From positions 1 through 8,935 of the forward strand of contig QMZD01000052.1 in assembly GCA_003662985.1 (NCBI GenBank): a DNA stretch of 8,935 bases, written 5' to 3'. A program made the position numbers and the translations under genes. The notes below the pieces were generated by a model, which made no database searches, was not told the DNA's origin, and saw only the letters and a list, made by a program, of their open reading frames with translations. Positions 1 to 6,150 of this stretch are shown piece by piece (position 1 is the first letter of the stretch; each line of letters starts with the position of its first letter). This DNA comes from Archaeoglobales archaeon. Lineage in GTDB: Archaea > Halobacteriota > Archaeoglobi > Archaeoglobales > Archaeoglobaceae.

Positions 1-537
1 ATCTGAGAATGGGTCTTGCTTTGGACCATACACATTAAAGTATCTAAGGCTTACGCTTTTCAATCCGTAAATCTCACTGTAAACCTTGCAGTAATTTTCT
101 GCAGCAAGCTTCGAAACTGCATATGGGGATTTAGGTTCCGGGAGAGTTGTTTCTTTAAGTGGAAGAGCATCGCTATCCCCGTAAACTGCACAGGAAGAGG
201 AATAAATTATTTTTTCCACATCTCGAATCCTTGCTGCTTCAAGTACGTTAATGGTACCTTTTACATTCACCTCGTTAGCTCGCACCGGATTTTCAACACT
301 TTCCTGAACGCTAACAACAGCAGCGAGGTGGAAAACGTAGTCTGCCCCCTTAAAAACCTGCTTCAGTAAATTGAGGCTAAGTATGTCTCCCTTTACTAGT
401 TTTACATCTATTCCATTCAGGTTTAAGGGACTTCCAGTAGAGAGGTTGTCTATTACTGTAACGTCCATGGATTTGGAAAGCTCTTCTACAAGATTTGATC
501 CAATGAAACCACAACCTCCCGTTACAATTGCTTTCAT
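1..537 (-). CDS. UDP-glucose 4-epimerase-like NAD-dependent sugar epimerase/dehydratase (N-terminal part, cut by window edge)
   Basis: An extended short-chain dehydrogenase reads without a stop from an ATG at 537 to base 1, giving 179 codons; the C-terminal part lies outside. Visible features are the Rossmann motif G7-G8-C9-G10-F11-I12-G13, an acidic D30 ending the second strand (NAD rather than NADP binding), HLAA at 70-73, the SSSCAVYG active-site stretch at 113-120, the catalytic Y139-x3-K143 pair and RYFNVYGP at 165-172. These are the marks of the GalE/epimerase family, which interconverts UDP-hexoses; family members also act as 4,6-dehydratases or C5 epimerases, and the substrate cannot be told from this half. 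It is the last of three minus-strand genes after the GT4 transferase and VanZ genes, with a 60-base gap and its own TATA box, so a role in supplying the sugar nucleotide for a lipid-linked glycan is inferred. Confidence 0.9.
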   Translation of the reverse strand, partial: MKAIVTGGCGFIGSNLVEELSKSMDVTVIDNLSTGSPLNLNGIDVKLVKGDILSLNLLKQVFKGADYVFHLAAVVSVQESVENPVRANEVNVKGTINVLEAARIRDVEKIIYSSSCAVYGDSDALPLKETTLPEPKSPYAVSKLAAENYCKVYSEIYGLKSVSLRYFNVYGPKQDPFSD

Positions 538-559
538 CCTCACAAACCTATGAAACAGG

Positions 560-567
560 AAATAAAA
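560..567 (-). promoter_or_regulatory. TATA box for the epimerase gene
   Basis: On the minus strand TTTTATTT is centred about 26 bases upstream of the ATG at 537. This is the archaeal TATA-to-start-site distance, so a leaderless transcript is predicted. A GTGAGG directly before the ATG is too close to be a normal ribosome site. Confidence 0.5.
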
Positions 568-597
568 TGTTTCTGGAATTCACCATTTGGAGAAGTC

Positions 598-1083
598 TCA
601 ACTTTTCTCAATCCCAACTTTCTTCCTTTTGATTTTGATTAAGTCTGAGATCCTGTATGCAGTCAACATCAATACTTGAGCGAATAGAATTCCCAAAAAG
701 TCTGCAAAAAAATCTGAGAGGCTTGCAGATCTAAATGGCGTGAAGATCTGGTGAATTTCATCACTTGCAGCATAAACACTTCCGAGAAAGAGTGAAAGGG
801 ATGCGGAGGCTAGAAACCCACTTCTATATGATTTGATTGCCAGATTCAATATCGTTCCAAAACCGAGATAAAGAAAGAAATGGATGAACTTGTCTGGGAA
901 GAGTATATAAAGATAGAATGGATACGCTAAGAATCCTAAACCAACCCTACTTAAAAAATGGTAGATCTGTCTCATTAACCCATAGCTTACTGGTGAAGGG
1001 GGATTTGGGATTGAAGATAGATAAAATATGAAAGTTGCATAGAGAAATACTGCGATTAAATAAACATGATGTCTTTTAAGCAT
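598..1083 (-). CDS. VanZ-like family integral membrane protein
   Basis: A 161-residue protein with about four hydrophobic segments (roughly 8-24, 50-80, 90-107 and 127-145). It carries the VanZ-family landmarks: D64-K-F-I-H68 followed by a Y-x-G-F-G run, a basic R87, D108-E-I-H-Q112, a P-F-R118 and S123-D-F-F-A-D-F-L-G131. The family is named for the teicoplanin-resistance protein VanZ, but most members have no known biochemical activity; a role in cell-envelope or lipid-linked glycan biology is only inferred from its place between a GT4 transferase and a sugar epimerase. The ATG at 1083 is supported by a TATA-like box 26 bases upstream. The C-terminal tail (about 148-161) is strongly basic and probably cytoplasmic. 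Confidence 0.8.
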   Translation of the reverse strand: MLKRHHVYLIAVFLYATFIFYLSSIPNPPSPVSYGLMRQIYHFLSRVGLGFLAYPFYLYILFPDKFIHFFLYLGFGTILNLAIKSYRSGFLASASLSLFLGSVYAASDEIHQIFTPFRSASLSDFFADFLGILFAQVLMLTAYRISDLIKIKRKKVGIEKS

Positions 1084-1102
1084 GAATTATGGTGTCAGAG
1101 AG

Positions 1103-1111
1103 AATATATAT
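1103..1111 (-). promoter_or_regulatory. TATA box for the VanZ-like gene
   Basis: An alternating A/T run (minus strand ATATATATT) is centred about 25 bases upstream of the ATG at 1083. It predicts a leaderless mRNA and separates this gene from the GT4 gene 81 bases upstream. Confidence 0.5.
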
Positions 1112-1164
1112 TTTTTTGGATGAAGTCAAATGGGATTCGGGGTCTCAAAGAGACGTTAAGCTTT

Positions 1165-2145
1165 TTAATAGGGAATTGGAATTGAAATCAAACAGAAAAA
1201 AGTTGTAAGTGCATACATCGCTATAACAGCTTGTTTCTCACTTATCCTGAAATAGTAAGGCAAAACCCATTTGAGTGTTAAATTATTCGGAACCTCCAGC
1301 GTTCCATCGTCCCTTACTCTCCCGAATTTTACGATTTTCCATCTATCATCTTCCGGCTTGAGTTTATGCATTATACGCCAGTAAACATACATTAGAAAAT
1401 TAATTGTATGAGGGATGAGCATAATAAAACCCGATACCAGAAATCCACCCGAAATTATACCGACTCCTATTGCCGCTCCCATGCTTAAGGCCCCAACGTT
1501 TCCATCGAAAATTCTAGAAGGGTATCTGTTGTACCAAAGAAAAGCAAGAGTAGCTCCGAGGGCACAGCTTAACATGAAAATTGCTCCCCTATCAAGCATA
1601 GAAGATTTAACGACTAGGGTTAGCATCAATATGGCACTTAGACCTGCAGCCATCCCGTTAAAGCCGGAATGCATGTTTATGAGATTTGAGACGACCATCA
1701 CATACAGAGGAGCTACGAAAAGCAGGAAAAACTCGCCCATCTCTACATACCCGAAAAAGGGAAGATTTACCCCCGAGTAGGGGAGGACGAGAGAAAGAGG
1801 CAGGGAGAAGAAAAATGGTGCGAATATCTTTGCCGCTCTCCCAACATCCCAAAAATCGTCTATTAAGCCAAACGAGCCAAAGTAAATTACCACAAGAGCG
1901 GAGTACCACTCAATTTTACTCAAATCATAGAGTTTTATCCCATTTAACGCTAAAACACCGTTCAGAGCATAAAAAACAACCAAAGATAGAAGGATAAGAA
2001 CTCCACCACTCGTCGGTATCTTTCTTCTATCGGGTTTGTAATAATCGATGGCAAGCATACCGATGTCTCTCAGTCTTTTTATCACAAAGGGCATCAGTAC
2101 GAAGGTGAAAATGAATGATGCTGCAATGAGTGCTGCTATACGCAT
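1165..2145 (-). CDS. GT4-family polyprenyl/dolichyl-phosphate sugar-1-phosphate transferase (AglH/WecA/MraY superfamily)
   Basis: A 326-residue polytopic membrane protein with about ten hydrophobic segments, the usual size for the family. These enzymes move a sugar-1-phosphate (often GlcNAc-1-P) from a UDP-sugar to polyprenyl or dolichyl phosphate at the cytoplasmic face, the first step of lipid-linked glycan assembly. Seen motifs: K42-x-P-T-S-G-G48, the Mg-binding D96-D97-x2-D100 with K106, NLINMHSGFNG at 154-164 (the archaeal/eukaryotic form with Asn where bacterial MraY has Asp), FDGNVGAL at 213-220 and PHTINFL at 245-251, followed by a soluble loop rich in charged residues. One oddity is that the normally conserved Asp in FxGD is Asn216, with an Asp two residues earlier. 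It is divergent from the UppP gene and upstream of the VanZ and epimerase genes. The substrate sugar is not determined. Confidence 0.88.
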   Translation of the reverse strand: MRIAALIAASFIFTFVLMPFVIKRLRDIGMLAIDYYKPDRRKIPTSGGVLILLSLVVFYALNGVLALNGIKLYDLSKIEWYSALVVIYFGSFGLIDDFWDVGRAAKIFAPFFFSLPLSLVLPYSGVNLPFFGYVEMGEFFLLFVAPLYVMVVSNLINMHSGFNGMAAGLSAILMLTLVVKSSMLDRGAIFMLSCALGATLAFLWYNRYPSRIFDGNVGALSMGAAIGVGIISGGFLVSGFIMLIPHTINFLMYVYWRIMHKLKPEDDRWKIVKFGRVRDDGTLEVPNNLTLKWVLPYYFRISEKQAVIAMYALTTFFCLISIPIPY

Positions 2146-2165
2146 ACAGTGTGATAAATAATATG

Positions 2166-2175
2166 AATATAAAAA
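2166..2175 (-). promoter_or_regulatory. TATA box for the GT4 gene
   Basis: The minus-strand TTTTTATATT is centred about 26 bases upstream of the ATG at 2145, with no ribosome-binding sequence between, so a leaderless transcript is predicted. Confidence 0.5.
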
Positions 2176-2254
2176 TATTTGTATTTAGAACATGATTAGT
2201 TTTTCTTAAGGAAAGAAAAATATGAAAACAAAACCTTCAAAACTTTAGGGAATA

Positions 2255-2263
2255 TTATTTATA
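2255..2263 (+). promoter_or_regulatory. TATA box for the UppP gene
   Basis: TTATTTATA is centred 25 bases before the ATG at 2284. This favours that ATG over the TTG directly ahead of it and predicts a leaderless mRNA. The 135-base gap from 2146 to 2280 thus holds two back-to-back promoters. Confidence 0.55.
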
Positions 2264-2283
2264 CGGCCTATCAAGTTATCTTG

Positions 2284-3048
2284 ATGCATTCGCTGACCGA
2301 ACTAATAATCCTGAGTCTAATCCAGGGAATTACGGAATGGCTGCCGATAAGTAGCGAGGGGGTTTCCGTCTTCGTCCTCGTAAAGTTTTTCAATTCAAGT
2401 CCAGCGGAGGCGGTATCTTATGCAATTTACTTGCATTTCGGAACCATGCTTGCGGTTCTCTTGAAATTCAGATCGGAATTCTACAGAATTCTCTCCTTTA
2501 GCGATCGCCATCTCATTAAAATTATCGTTGTTTCTGCAGCATTCACGGCTGTAACTGGTATACCAATGCTTCAATTTTTAAAAGGATTCCAGTCAGGCTT
2601 TGAAGTCACATTGTTTATCGGCGTTATGCTTGTAATCACAGGAATAATTCTAGGCCTTCCAAAAACCGGATTCAGGAAATTAAGCGAGGTTAACCTCTTT
2701 GACATGATTTTGGTTGGTTTCTTTCAGGGATTTGCGATCTTGCCAGGTATATCGAGATCCGGTACTACAATCAGCGTTTTACTCTTGAGAAAGATAGATA
2801 AAGAGGATGCTTTGAAAATATCTTTCCTAATAAGCGTTCCCGCAGTTTTAGGGGCGGTTTTTCTGGAATTATTAAGTGGAAATGTGGAACTTTCTGCTGT
2901 GGGAGGTGTAACGATTCCACTTACCCTCCTAACGGGTTACATCACCATGGATGTTCTGCTTAGAATCGCTAAGAACCTGAACTTCTCAATTTTCTGTATT
3001 GGTCTGGGATTGCTGACAATTTTGGTGACTTTTCTGACTTCTCTATGA
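2284..3048 (+). CDS. uppP: UppP/BacA-type polyprenyl-diphosphate phosphatase
   Basis: A 254-residue multi-pass membrane protein of the BacA/UppP family, which removes a phosphate from undecaprenyl (or in archaea probably dolichyl) diphosphate so that the lipid carrier can be reused. The two signature regions are present: QGITEWLPISSEG at 14-26, including the catalytic-type Glu18, and PGISRSGTT at 154-162 with the essential-type Arg158. The inverted-repeat fold (two related halves) fits the hydrophobic pattern. The first motif ends SSEGV rather than the bacterial SS-T/S-G-H, so the His considered important in E. coli UppP is missing. The ATG at 2284 is chosen over TTG 2281 because of the TATA distance. 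It is divergent from the GT4 transferase, whose loaded carrier this enzyme would help regenerate. Confidence 0.9.
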   Translation: MHSLTELIILSLIQGITEWLPISSEGVSVFVLVKFFNSSPAEAVSYAIYLHFGTMLAVLLKFRSEFYRILSFSDRHLIKIIVVSAAFTAVTGIPMLQFLKGFQSGFEVTLFIGVMLVITGIILGLPKTGFRKLSEVNLFDMILVGFFQGFAILPGISRSGTTISVLLLRKIDKEDALKISFLISVPAVLGAVFLELLSGNVELSAVGGVTIPLTLLTGYITMDVLLRIAKNLNFSIFCIGLGLLTILVTFLTSL

Positions 3049-3070
3049 TTCTCTGTGAATCTCTGTGAAT
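3041..3070. repeat. Short tandem repeat, 10-base unit, three copies
   Basis: The units CTCTATGATT, CTCTGTGAAT and CTCTGTGAAT follow one another, with a degenerate fourth unit (CTGTGAGATT) at 3071-3080. The UppP stop codon (3046-3048) is in the first unit, so the repeat fills the 42-base gap between two convergent genes. Confidence 0.6.
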
Positions 3071-3090
3071 CTGTGAGATTTTGTAGGTGC

Positions 3091-4245
3091 TTACCCAGGC
3101 TTCACCATTCTGATTAGCAACGAGGAGACTAAGCAGAATATGCCGAGGTACATCAACACGAGTGTAAAATCACCCGTAAAATCGAGGATGTATCCGCTGA
3201 GAGAGGGGCCAATTATGCCGGCAATGAAACCATAGGCCGTAAAAACAAGCCCGAAAATCGCTCCGAAATGCTTTAAGCCGAAACAATCGCTTGCCAAGGG
3301 AGCAGAAACTGCAAACATCGTACCGAAAGCAAAACCAATGCAGGCGGTGAAGATGTAAACCAAAAGTGGATTTAAAGGCTGTAACAAAAGGAAGTAAGCG
3401 ATTCCAGCGAGCAGGAAGCTGAGACTCATTATGTTGTTCCTCCCGAAACGGTCTGAGATCACTCCTGAAATCAATCTGCTGGCTCCGTTCGTTAGGTTAA
3501 ATGATGTAAGAACCAGAACGGCTGACTGAGCGGTTAACCCTTTTGATTCTCCTAACGGAACAGATAAGCTGACCATTGATATACCAGCAGCTCCCTGTAA
3601 TGCCCAGACAAGCCATAAGAACCAGAAGCTGGATTTTCTAAGGCTCTCTTTTACGGTCAACGATGGTAAATGTATTTCCTTTCTTTCCTTTACTTCTGGT
3701 GGATGGATGGGGATTGAAGCAAGAATGCCGGTCAGCAAGATAATTGTTGCGAGGATTAAATTCATGTTAAGGTAGCCGAAAGTTTCGAACAGCCCAAGAA
3801 AGACCGGAGACATTATCGCAGCCGACAAACCGAAAATCATCGTAGCTGCTCCTGAAACCAGACCCCTTGACCCAGGAAACCAGAGCTGAACGACTGTTAC
3901 AGCAGGAATGTAAACGAAACAGGATTGAATACCGTTGATAAACGCCCAGAGATACACGACTTCTATGGATATAGGGAATGTTATTAAGAAAAGGCTTAAA
4001 CCACAGATTAGAATGCCCAAGATTATCATCGATCTTATCCCGTACTTTTCCTGCCATTTTCCTACGAAGAACATGAAAATGCCCACAGCAGCGAGAAGAA
4101 AGAAGAGGGTATTTCCAATCTCTCCGCTACCTACATTTAGCAGTTGTTTCCAGTATGAACCCATAACACCCGGATAGCCGAAAACGAGAGATCCCGACCA
4201 GAACAAAACGATTAGGCTTCCTGCGAATGAGAGGTATTTTCCCAT
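3091..4245 (-). CDS. MFS transporter, oxalate/formate antiporter (OFA)-like
   Basis: A 384-residue protein with twelve hydrophobic segments in two halves, the standard major-facilitator layout. The loop 2-3 motif is degenerate in the N-half (GKWQEKYGIR, 62-71) and well kept in the C-half (GVISDRFGRN, 261-270). The WFPGSRGLVSGAA stretch at 122-134, followed by a GLSAAIMSP run, resembles the OFA group (oxalate/formate and related monocarboxylate carriers); a long charged loop at about 181-203 separates the halves. The substrate is unknown, but a small organic anion is likely. I chose ATG 4245 rather than TTG 4260 because GGTGG (4250-4254) sits four bases ahead of it, as at other genes here. The gene is convergent with UppP and has no obvious functional tie to its neighbours. 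Confidence 0.85.
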   Translation of the reverse strand: MGKYLSFAGSLIVLFWSGSLVFGYPGVMGSYWKQLLNVGSGEIGNTLFFLLAAVGIFMFFVGKWQEKYGIRSMIILGILICGLSLFLITFPISIEVVYLWAFINGIQSCFVYIPAVTVVQLWFPGSRGLVSGAATMIFGLSAAIMSPVFLGLFETFGYLNMNLILATIILLTGILASIPIHPPEVKERKEIHLPSLTVKESLRKSSFWFLWLVWALQGAAGISMVSLSVPLGESKGLTAQSAVLVLTSFNLTNGASRLISGVISDRFGRNNIMSLSFLLAGIAYFLLLQPLNPLLVYIFTACIGFAFGTMFAVSAPLASDCFGLKHFGAIFGLVFTAYGFIAGIIGPSLSGYILDFTGDFTLVLMYLGIFCLVSSLLIRMVKPG

Positions 4246-4282
4246 GCTTCCACCGATCAAATTTCAATTTGGAACTTTTTTA

Positions 4283-4299
4283 GTTTTAAATTTTAAAAC
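4283..4299 (-). promoter_or_regulatory. Palindromic promoter element of the MFS gene
   Basis: Two 8-base arms (GTTTTAAA and TTTAAAAC) around a single central base make a perfect inverted repeat. It contains the only good TATA candidates for the MFS gene (TTTAAAA at 4284-4290 or 4291-4297), predicting a start at about 4261-4268 and a 16-23 base leader that carries the GGTGG ribosome site. The symmetry could also mark a regulator site; that is inference. Confidence 0.45.
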
Positions 4300-4354
4300 A
4301 TTAAATTCTAGGTTGAGTTTGATAAAAATCTTTGCATATTTTGATCGTATTTGG

Positions 4355-4376
4355 TTGCGATCTCGTTGTGATCTTT
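4355..4376. repeat. Direct repeat upstream of vapB (possible operator)
   Basis: TTGCGATCTCG and TTGTGATCTTT are adjacent 11-base units, with another TTGATCG at 4341-4347. The spacing is about one helical turn. It lies about 40-60 bases upstream of the vapB TATA box in the 200-base gap after the MFS gene. A role as operator is speculative. Confidence 0.3.
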
Positions 4377-4413
4377 ATAATCGAGCCGCTTCATGGTTCC
4401 ATAGTTGGTAAGG

Positions 4414-4422
4414 TTTTATATA
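4414..4422 (+). promoter_or_regulatory. TATA box for vapBC
   Basis: TTTTATATA is centred at 4418, 27 bases before ATG 4445. This predicts a leaderless transcript and decides the vapB start against the TTG at 4427, which would lie upstream of the transcript. Confidence 0.6.
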
Positions 4423-4444
4423 CAATTTGAGTAAACATAAATTG

Positions 4445-4666
4445 ATGACAAAATCTGTTTATAGTATAAGAATCTCAGAAGAGACCAAAAAGATGATGGA
4501 AAGCATAGATCTGAACTGGCAAGAAGAACTTAGGAAAATTGTGGAGAACAAGGTCAAAGAGGAGTATAAAAAGAGGTTGTTAAATCGGGCAAAGGGATTA
4601 AGGGAGAAAATGAGAACATCCATAACTGCGGCTGAACTTATCAGGGAGGATAGGGATGAAAGATGA
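4445..4666 (+). CDS. vapB: VapB-type antitoxin with ribbon-helix-helix N-terminus
   Basis: A 73-residue charged protein. The N-terminus (MTKSVYSIRISEETKKMM) has the beta-strand-then-helix pattern of ribbon-helix-helix DNA-binding antitoxins, and the C-terminal half is a long Lys/Glu/Arg-rich helix (about 24-60) followed by a tail that would wrap the toxin. Such antitoxins neutralise the partner PIN nuclease and repress their own promoter. The ATG at 4445 is chosen because the TATA box is centred 27 bases ahead. The gene overlaps vapC by 11 bases, so the two are translated from one mRNA. Assignment rests mainly on size, the RHH-like start and the linked PIN gene. Confidence 0.8.
   Translation: MTKSVYSIRISEETKKMMESIDLNWQEELRKIVENKVKEEYKKRLLNRAKGLREKMRTSITAAELIREDRDER
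4644..4650 (+). promoter_or_regulatory. Ribosome-binding site of vapC
   Basis: GGGAGGA, five bases before the ATG at 4656 and inside the end of vapB. A strong site for the second, internal gene of the operon contrasts with the leaderless first gene. Confidence 0.6.
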
Positions 4667-5108
4667 GGACACTGAAAACTGGAATAATAAGGTTGTTTTA
4701 GACTCGAGTGTGATTGTGGCCTTGTTTTTTAAAGAAGAGTTATCGGATAAGGTTGAAGAAACGGTGGAGAAATTTTCCGAATTCCATACCGTGAGCCAAG
4801 CCTATGCCGAGGTTGCAAATGCTACATGGAAAAGAGTTAAAATTTATGGTGAAGATGAAGAACTCTCCAAACAGGCTTTAGGGCTTGCTTTGGAGTTCAT
4901 TGATAAGATATGTGAGGTTGAGGATAGTAGAGCAATACTGGATTCCGCTTACGGGATGGCGGTTAGGTATAATGTGACCGTATACGATGCTCTGTTTATC
5001 TCTTTGGCAATGAAAGTGGATAGCAAACTCATCACGATCGACAGGAAGCTTTTTGAAAGAGTGAAGGGGACGGAATTGGAAAGGTTTGTTGAATATGTTG
5101 GGTGTTGA
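4656..5108 (+). CDS. vapC: VapC-type PIN-domain ribonuclease toxin
   Basis: A 150-residue PIN-domain protein. The acidic Mg-binding residues of the fold are all seen: D16 in VVLDSSVIVALF, E52 in YAEVANA, D111 in VYDALFISLA and D129 in LITIDRKLF. VapC toxins cleave RNA, commonly tRNA or rRNA sites, and are held inactive by VapB. An extra hydrophilic stretch of about 12 residues before the first strand is unusual but harmless. It overlaps vapB by 11 bases. Intact catalytic residues and an intact antitoxin suggest a working toxin-antitoxin module. A T6 run follows about 60 bases after the stop. The RNA target cannot be read from the sequence. Confidence 0.92.
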   Translation: MKDEDTENWNNKVVLDSSVIVALFFKEELSDKVEETVEKFSEFHTVSQAYAEVANATWKRVKIYGEDEELSKQALGLALEFIDKICEVEDSRAILDSAYGMAVRYNVTVYDALFISLAMKVDSKLITIDRKLFERVKGTELERFVEYVGC

Positions 5109-5166
5109 GCTGGTTTGCTTGCTATATAGGCTAATTTTCACTTTCAAACCACTCAAAAAACTTATC

Positions 5167-5172
5167 TTTTTT
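5167..5172 (+). terminator. T-run, possible terminator after vapC
   Basis: ATCTTTTTTAG carries six T residues 59 bases after the vapC stop. The same ATCTTTTTTA core follows the tRNA-Gly gene in this window. Archaeal termination often needs only a T-run, so this is a candidate. Confidence 0.35.
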
Positions 5173-5190
5173 AGTTTATAAAATAAGGTA

Positions 5191-5775
5191 ATGGGTGCTG
5201 AACCAAGTTTAACTCTCGTAAATTTACATGTTCAAATTTTAGGAGTAGTTTTCCTTATCCAGACTTTCGTTATATTGTTTTACTATAATGTGAATCAGAA
5301 TAAAGAAGGGAGAGCAGTAAAAGATTTTAGGGATTGGATCTCGAAATGGGTGCTGGTGTGGTTCGGATTGTCGATCCCGATCTTAGTTCTTGTATCTTTT
5401 AGTCCCGTTCCATATTTAGCTGGCCTAGAGTCTGGATTTACTCAAGCTTCTAGTAAAGAATATTTCTTTAAATTTTGGAGGACAGAGATGCCATATATTC
5501 TGGTTCCCTATTATGTTTCTGTTTTCTTATACGCTCTTGAATTCGGTTTTTTAAAATGGCATATAAAGTATTTTGAAAAACCTGAGATTAATACCTATAG
5601 GTGTTCCCTTTCACTTGGCCTGATCTTCCTTTTGATATTTATTGGTATAATTTTCTTTGCTAAATTGAGTGATTTTGAAACTCTACTGGCATTATTAGGA
5701 CTTTTTATTGTTCCAATTGCTTGTTGGGTTGGAATTCCATATTTAAAATTATTTCGAAAGACCGAGAGAAAGTAA
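5191..5775 (+). CDS. Unrecognised multi-pass membrane protein
   Basis: A 194-residue protein I cannot assign to a family. Hydrophobic segments lie at about 12-32, 52-71, 100-122, 138-157 and 163-183, giving five likely membrane spans. Basic clusters (KEGRAVKDFR at 38-47, and a Lys/Arg tail) probably face the cytoplasm. There are no conserved His/Cys/Asp clusters suggesting an enzyme. The ATG at 5191 is the only sensible start. It has no clear ribosome site; the TATA-like GTTTATAAAA (5174-5183) is too close, while GCTATATAGG (5121-5130) would give a leader of about 40 bases. The gene stands alone between vapC and a broken AbrB-like gene, and ends in a 9-base inverted repeat. Confidence 0.6.
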   Translation: MGAEPSLTLVNLHVQILGVVFLIQTFVILFYYNVNQNKEGRAVKDFRDWISKWVLVWFGLSIPILVLVSFSPVPYLAGLESGFTQASSKEYFFKFWRTEMPYILVPYYVSVFLYALEFGFLKWHIKYFEKPEINTYRCSLSLGLIFLLIFIGIIFFAKLSDFETLLALLGLFIVPIACWVGIPYLKLFRKTERK

Positions 5776-5797
5776 TTGGCCTCTTCTATTTCTCTCG
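5763..5797 (+). repeat. Inverted repeat spanning the stop of the membrane-protein gene
   Basis: CGAGAGAAA (5763-5771) and TTTCTCTCG (5789-5797) are perfect 9-base arms around a 17-base spacer. The left arm covers the last codons. It could form an RNA hairpin that protects or ends the transcript, or be a protein site. Confidence 0.5.
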
Positions 5798-5832
5798 AAT
5801 TCCGAAACTCACATGTGGGACTGGTTATCTAA

Positions 5833-5844
5833 CGTTATATAACG
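5833..5844. promoter_or_regulatory. 12-base perfect palindrome ahead of the broken AbrB-like gene
   Basis: CGTTATATAACG is perfectly symmetric and contains a TATA core. It lies just before a GGGAGGAG ribosome site (5844-5851) and the ATG at 5857. The box is too near the ATG for the usual 26-base distance if the ribosome site is to be transcribed, so an operator (AbrB-like proteins commonly self-regulate) or a promoter for a shorter transcript are both possible. Confidence 0.4.
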
Positions 5845-5856
5845 GGAGGAGTTTCT

Positions 5857-6150
5857 ATGAAAAGGATTGGAGAAACTAAAATCGGGAAGTTAACGCCTAA
5901 ACCCTATATAACCTACCCCTTAATCCGACTTCCGCCACACTTAGCCGACGTAATCGGTAAAAAGCCCAAATCTTCGAGACCGAATACGAAGGAAGGAAAG
6001 CTTTTTGATAGTTGTAGCCGAGGAAGTTATAAAACCCGATAATAGTCTTGCCTTGGAAAAACGTTTAGAAGACCCCGAACGCAAATTAGAAGAATACCTT
6101 AAGACGACCAAAAATTCAACTGAAACCGACCCTTATTTTCATAAAAAAGA
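5857..6150 (+). pseudogene. Broken AbrB-like/coiled-coil gene, paralogue of the gene at 6139-6552
   Basis: From ATG 5857, after GGGAGGAG, one frame codes IGETKIGKLTP...LIRLPPHLADVIGKK. The protein then continues as AQIFETEYEGRKAF in the frame one base back (after A5 at 5959-5963), and again as FLIVVAEEVIKPDN...LEKRLEDPERKLEEYL one further base back (after T5 at 6002-6006). Restoring one A and one T gives a continuous protein of about 95 residues: a small beta-rich N-domain with AbrB-like spacing (strand, I-R-L-P helix, strand pair), then a coiled-coil tail. It aligns with the minus-strand gene across the tRNA, sharing IGxxKxGKxxP and IRLPxxL. In the restored frame no stop occurs before the tRNA. 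Left as it is, translation ends after 61 residues. It is either a pseudogene or a sequence error in homopolymers. Confidence 0.72.

Noticed and set aside
16..553. Plus-strand open frames of 117 and 60 residues
   Set aside because: They lie antisense to the epimerase gene, whose minus-strand frame carries all the SDR motifs.
1415..1997. Open frames on both strands inside the GT4 gene
   Set aside because: They overlap the GT4 gene, which has the full set of family motifs, and their translations are low-complexity Arg/Lys/Pro-rich sequence without family features.
3041..3080. A CRISPR-like array
   Set aside because: The repeat unit is only ten bases and tandem, with no spacers.
3767..4177. Open frames within the MFS gene on both strands
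   Set aside because: Shadows of the transporter gene; no ribosome site and no recognisable domain.
4878..5156. A 92-residue minus-strand frame over vapC
   Set aside because: Antisense to an intact PIN-domain gene with all four acidic residues.
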